Shown here: positions 63,491 to 64,000 of the stretch, one piece after another | How positions within the stretch are numbered: the stretch's first letter is position 1 | How the letters are laid out: the number at the start of each line of letters is the position of its first letter | DNA from: Alphaproteobacteria bacterium | GTDB taxonomy: Bacteria; Pseudomonadota; Alphaproteobacteria; Micavibrionales; Micavibrionaceae | Direction of reading: 5' to 3' | DNA length: 64,000 nt | Assembly: GCA_021775995.1 (NCBI GenBank) | Contig: JAJFGS010000011.1 | Coordinates: forward strand, 248,001-312,000 | Notes under the pieces: model-generated | What the model saw: the letters and a program-made list of their open reading frames with translations, nothing else | Told to the model about the DNA's origin: nothing | Databases searched by the model: none | Program-made: the position numbers and the translations under genes

Positions 63491-64000
63491 TTATCGAGTG
63501 CTGACGCGTGTCGCAATGGGGGCTACGGTAATACAATCTTTAAAGTATTTACAAACATTACGTGCTTCACTTTCATTCATACCGCCTAAACGGGCGCGGA
63601 ATACTATCCCATGTTCTGTGTTTAAGGGTACGGTCATGATGCTAACTTTACCTAAATGTGCCGGTAATTTTTTCTTTGCTTCACGTAAAACATCATCGGT
63701 TTTTATACGGCTTTGATAAGCACCAATCTGTACTGCCCATTTACCTACGACATCCTTTGGGTGATGTAAAAACGGTGTGTTTTTAGCCGTTGTCGTACGC
63801 CTATCATTTATTTTTTTTGACTTATTATCTGTTTGGCCCATTTTCCCAACCATGGCATGACCTGCCGCCCGTAAAGATTTTTCAACTGTGCCTGCTGGTG
63901 TTGGGTTTGGTTTATAATCACCTTTGTGAACGGCCACCGCGATGAGACCTGTTTCTAAACGTTTAGAAACGGAAGGATCAAAATCTCCCTCACCAATCAT
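63491..64000 (-). CDS. SPOR-domain protein, C-terminal part (cut by window edge)
   Basis: The frame is open to base 64000. The visible 169 residues end in a SPOR domain (about 85-165) with GKWAVQIGAYQSR, VSIMTVPLNTEHGIVFRARLGG and ARNVCKYFKDC. SPOR domains bind denuded septal peptidoglycan. In Alphaproteobacteria such a domain often ends a D-alanyl-D-alanine carboxypeptidase, and the preceding basic linker fits that, but the catalytic part is outside the window. The ATG at the very edge may be internal. Confidence 0.75.
   Translation of the reverse strand: MIGEGDFDPSVSKRLETGLIAVAVHKGDYKPNPTPAGTVEKSLRAAGHAMVGKMGQTDNKSKKINDRRTTTAKNTPFLHHPKDVVGKWAVQIGAYQSRIKTDDVLREAKKKLPAHLGKVSIMTVPLNTEHGIVFRARLGGMNESEARNVCKYFKDCITVAPIATRVSTR

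Noticed and set aside
1-64000. tRNA, rRNA, insertion sequences or prophage
   Set aside because: No cloverleaf, rRNA-like stretch, transposase, integrase or phage structural gene was recognised on either strand; a covariance-model scan would be decisive for small RNAs.

Overview
The window is a stretch of an AT-rich (roughly 40% G+C by eye) alphaproteobacterial chromosome. The evidence is the rpmH-rnpA-yidD-yidC-engB order, an FYDLN-type acidic zinc-ribbon protein, a short NrdA without an ATP cone, a MshEN/transglutaminase-like protein, and hldE. The gene set (heptose-ADP synthesis, dapD, panC, a fatty-acid beta-oxidation module, class Ia ribonucleotide reductase) points to a Gram-negative with a fair biosynthetic capacity rather than a strongly reduced symbiont. 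A Micavibrio-like or other Dot/Icm-bearing lineage is plausible, but the exact order cannot be fixed from this window.

Left part (1-20.4 kb): secretion island. On the plus strand, 7844-17273 encodes IcmL, IcmK, IcmE, an IcmG-like protein, an IcmD-like protein, IcmJ and IcmB. This is the order of the Legionella icmLKEG(C)DJB segment, so it is a type IVB (Dot/Icm) secretion core. Divergently transcribed from the same 0.2-kb intergenic region is a tightly overlapping minus-strand operon of five paralogous exported proteins (one cut by the window edge) plus a small membrane-anchored protein. I do not recognise this family; its placement suggests surface or secreted partners of the secretion machine. 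Downstream of icmB lie a protein with five tandem IcmD/IcmC-like membrane units and two proteins of unknown function.

Centre (20.5-43.9 kb): mostly housekeeping. It holds the rpmH/yidC operon, rmuC, def-fmt-truA, dapD with a potassium-channel-like protein and a YihY protein, glmU-glmS, and a thiolase/FadB beta-oxidation pair. Among these sit accessory genes: an orphan RelA/SpoT-like HD protein, an exported protein with ankyrin-like segments, and a membrane protein with a conserved GEEISWGQ motif.

Right part (43.9-64 kb): a repeat-rich spacer (44.3-44.9 kb), a lipoprotein, an M32 carboxypeptidase homologue that has lost its zinc-binding motif, an acyl-CoA dehydrogenase, panC, an SCP2 protein, a Sco protein, phoH, nrdB/msrB/nrdA, pyk, a fusion of a cyclic-di-GMP-type MshEN domain to a LapG-like protease, hldE, another lipoprotein, a second pilin-like protein and a SPOR-domain protein cut by the right edge. 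Two families of dispersed double-hairpin repeats (four copies and two copies) lie between genes. No tRNA, rRNA, insertion sequence, prophage or CRISPR array was recognised.
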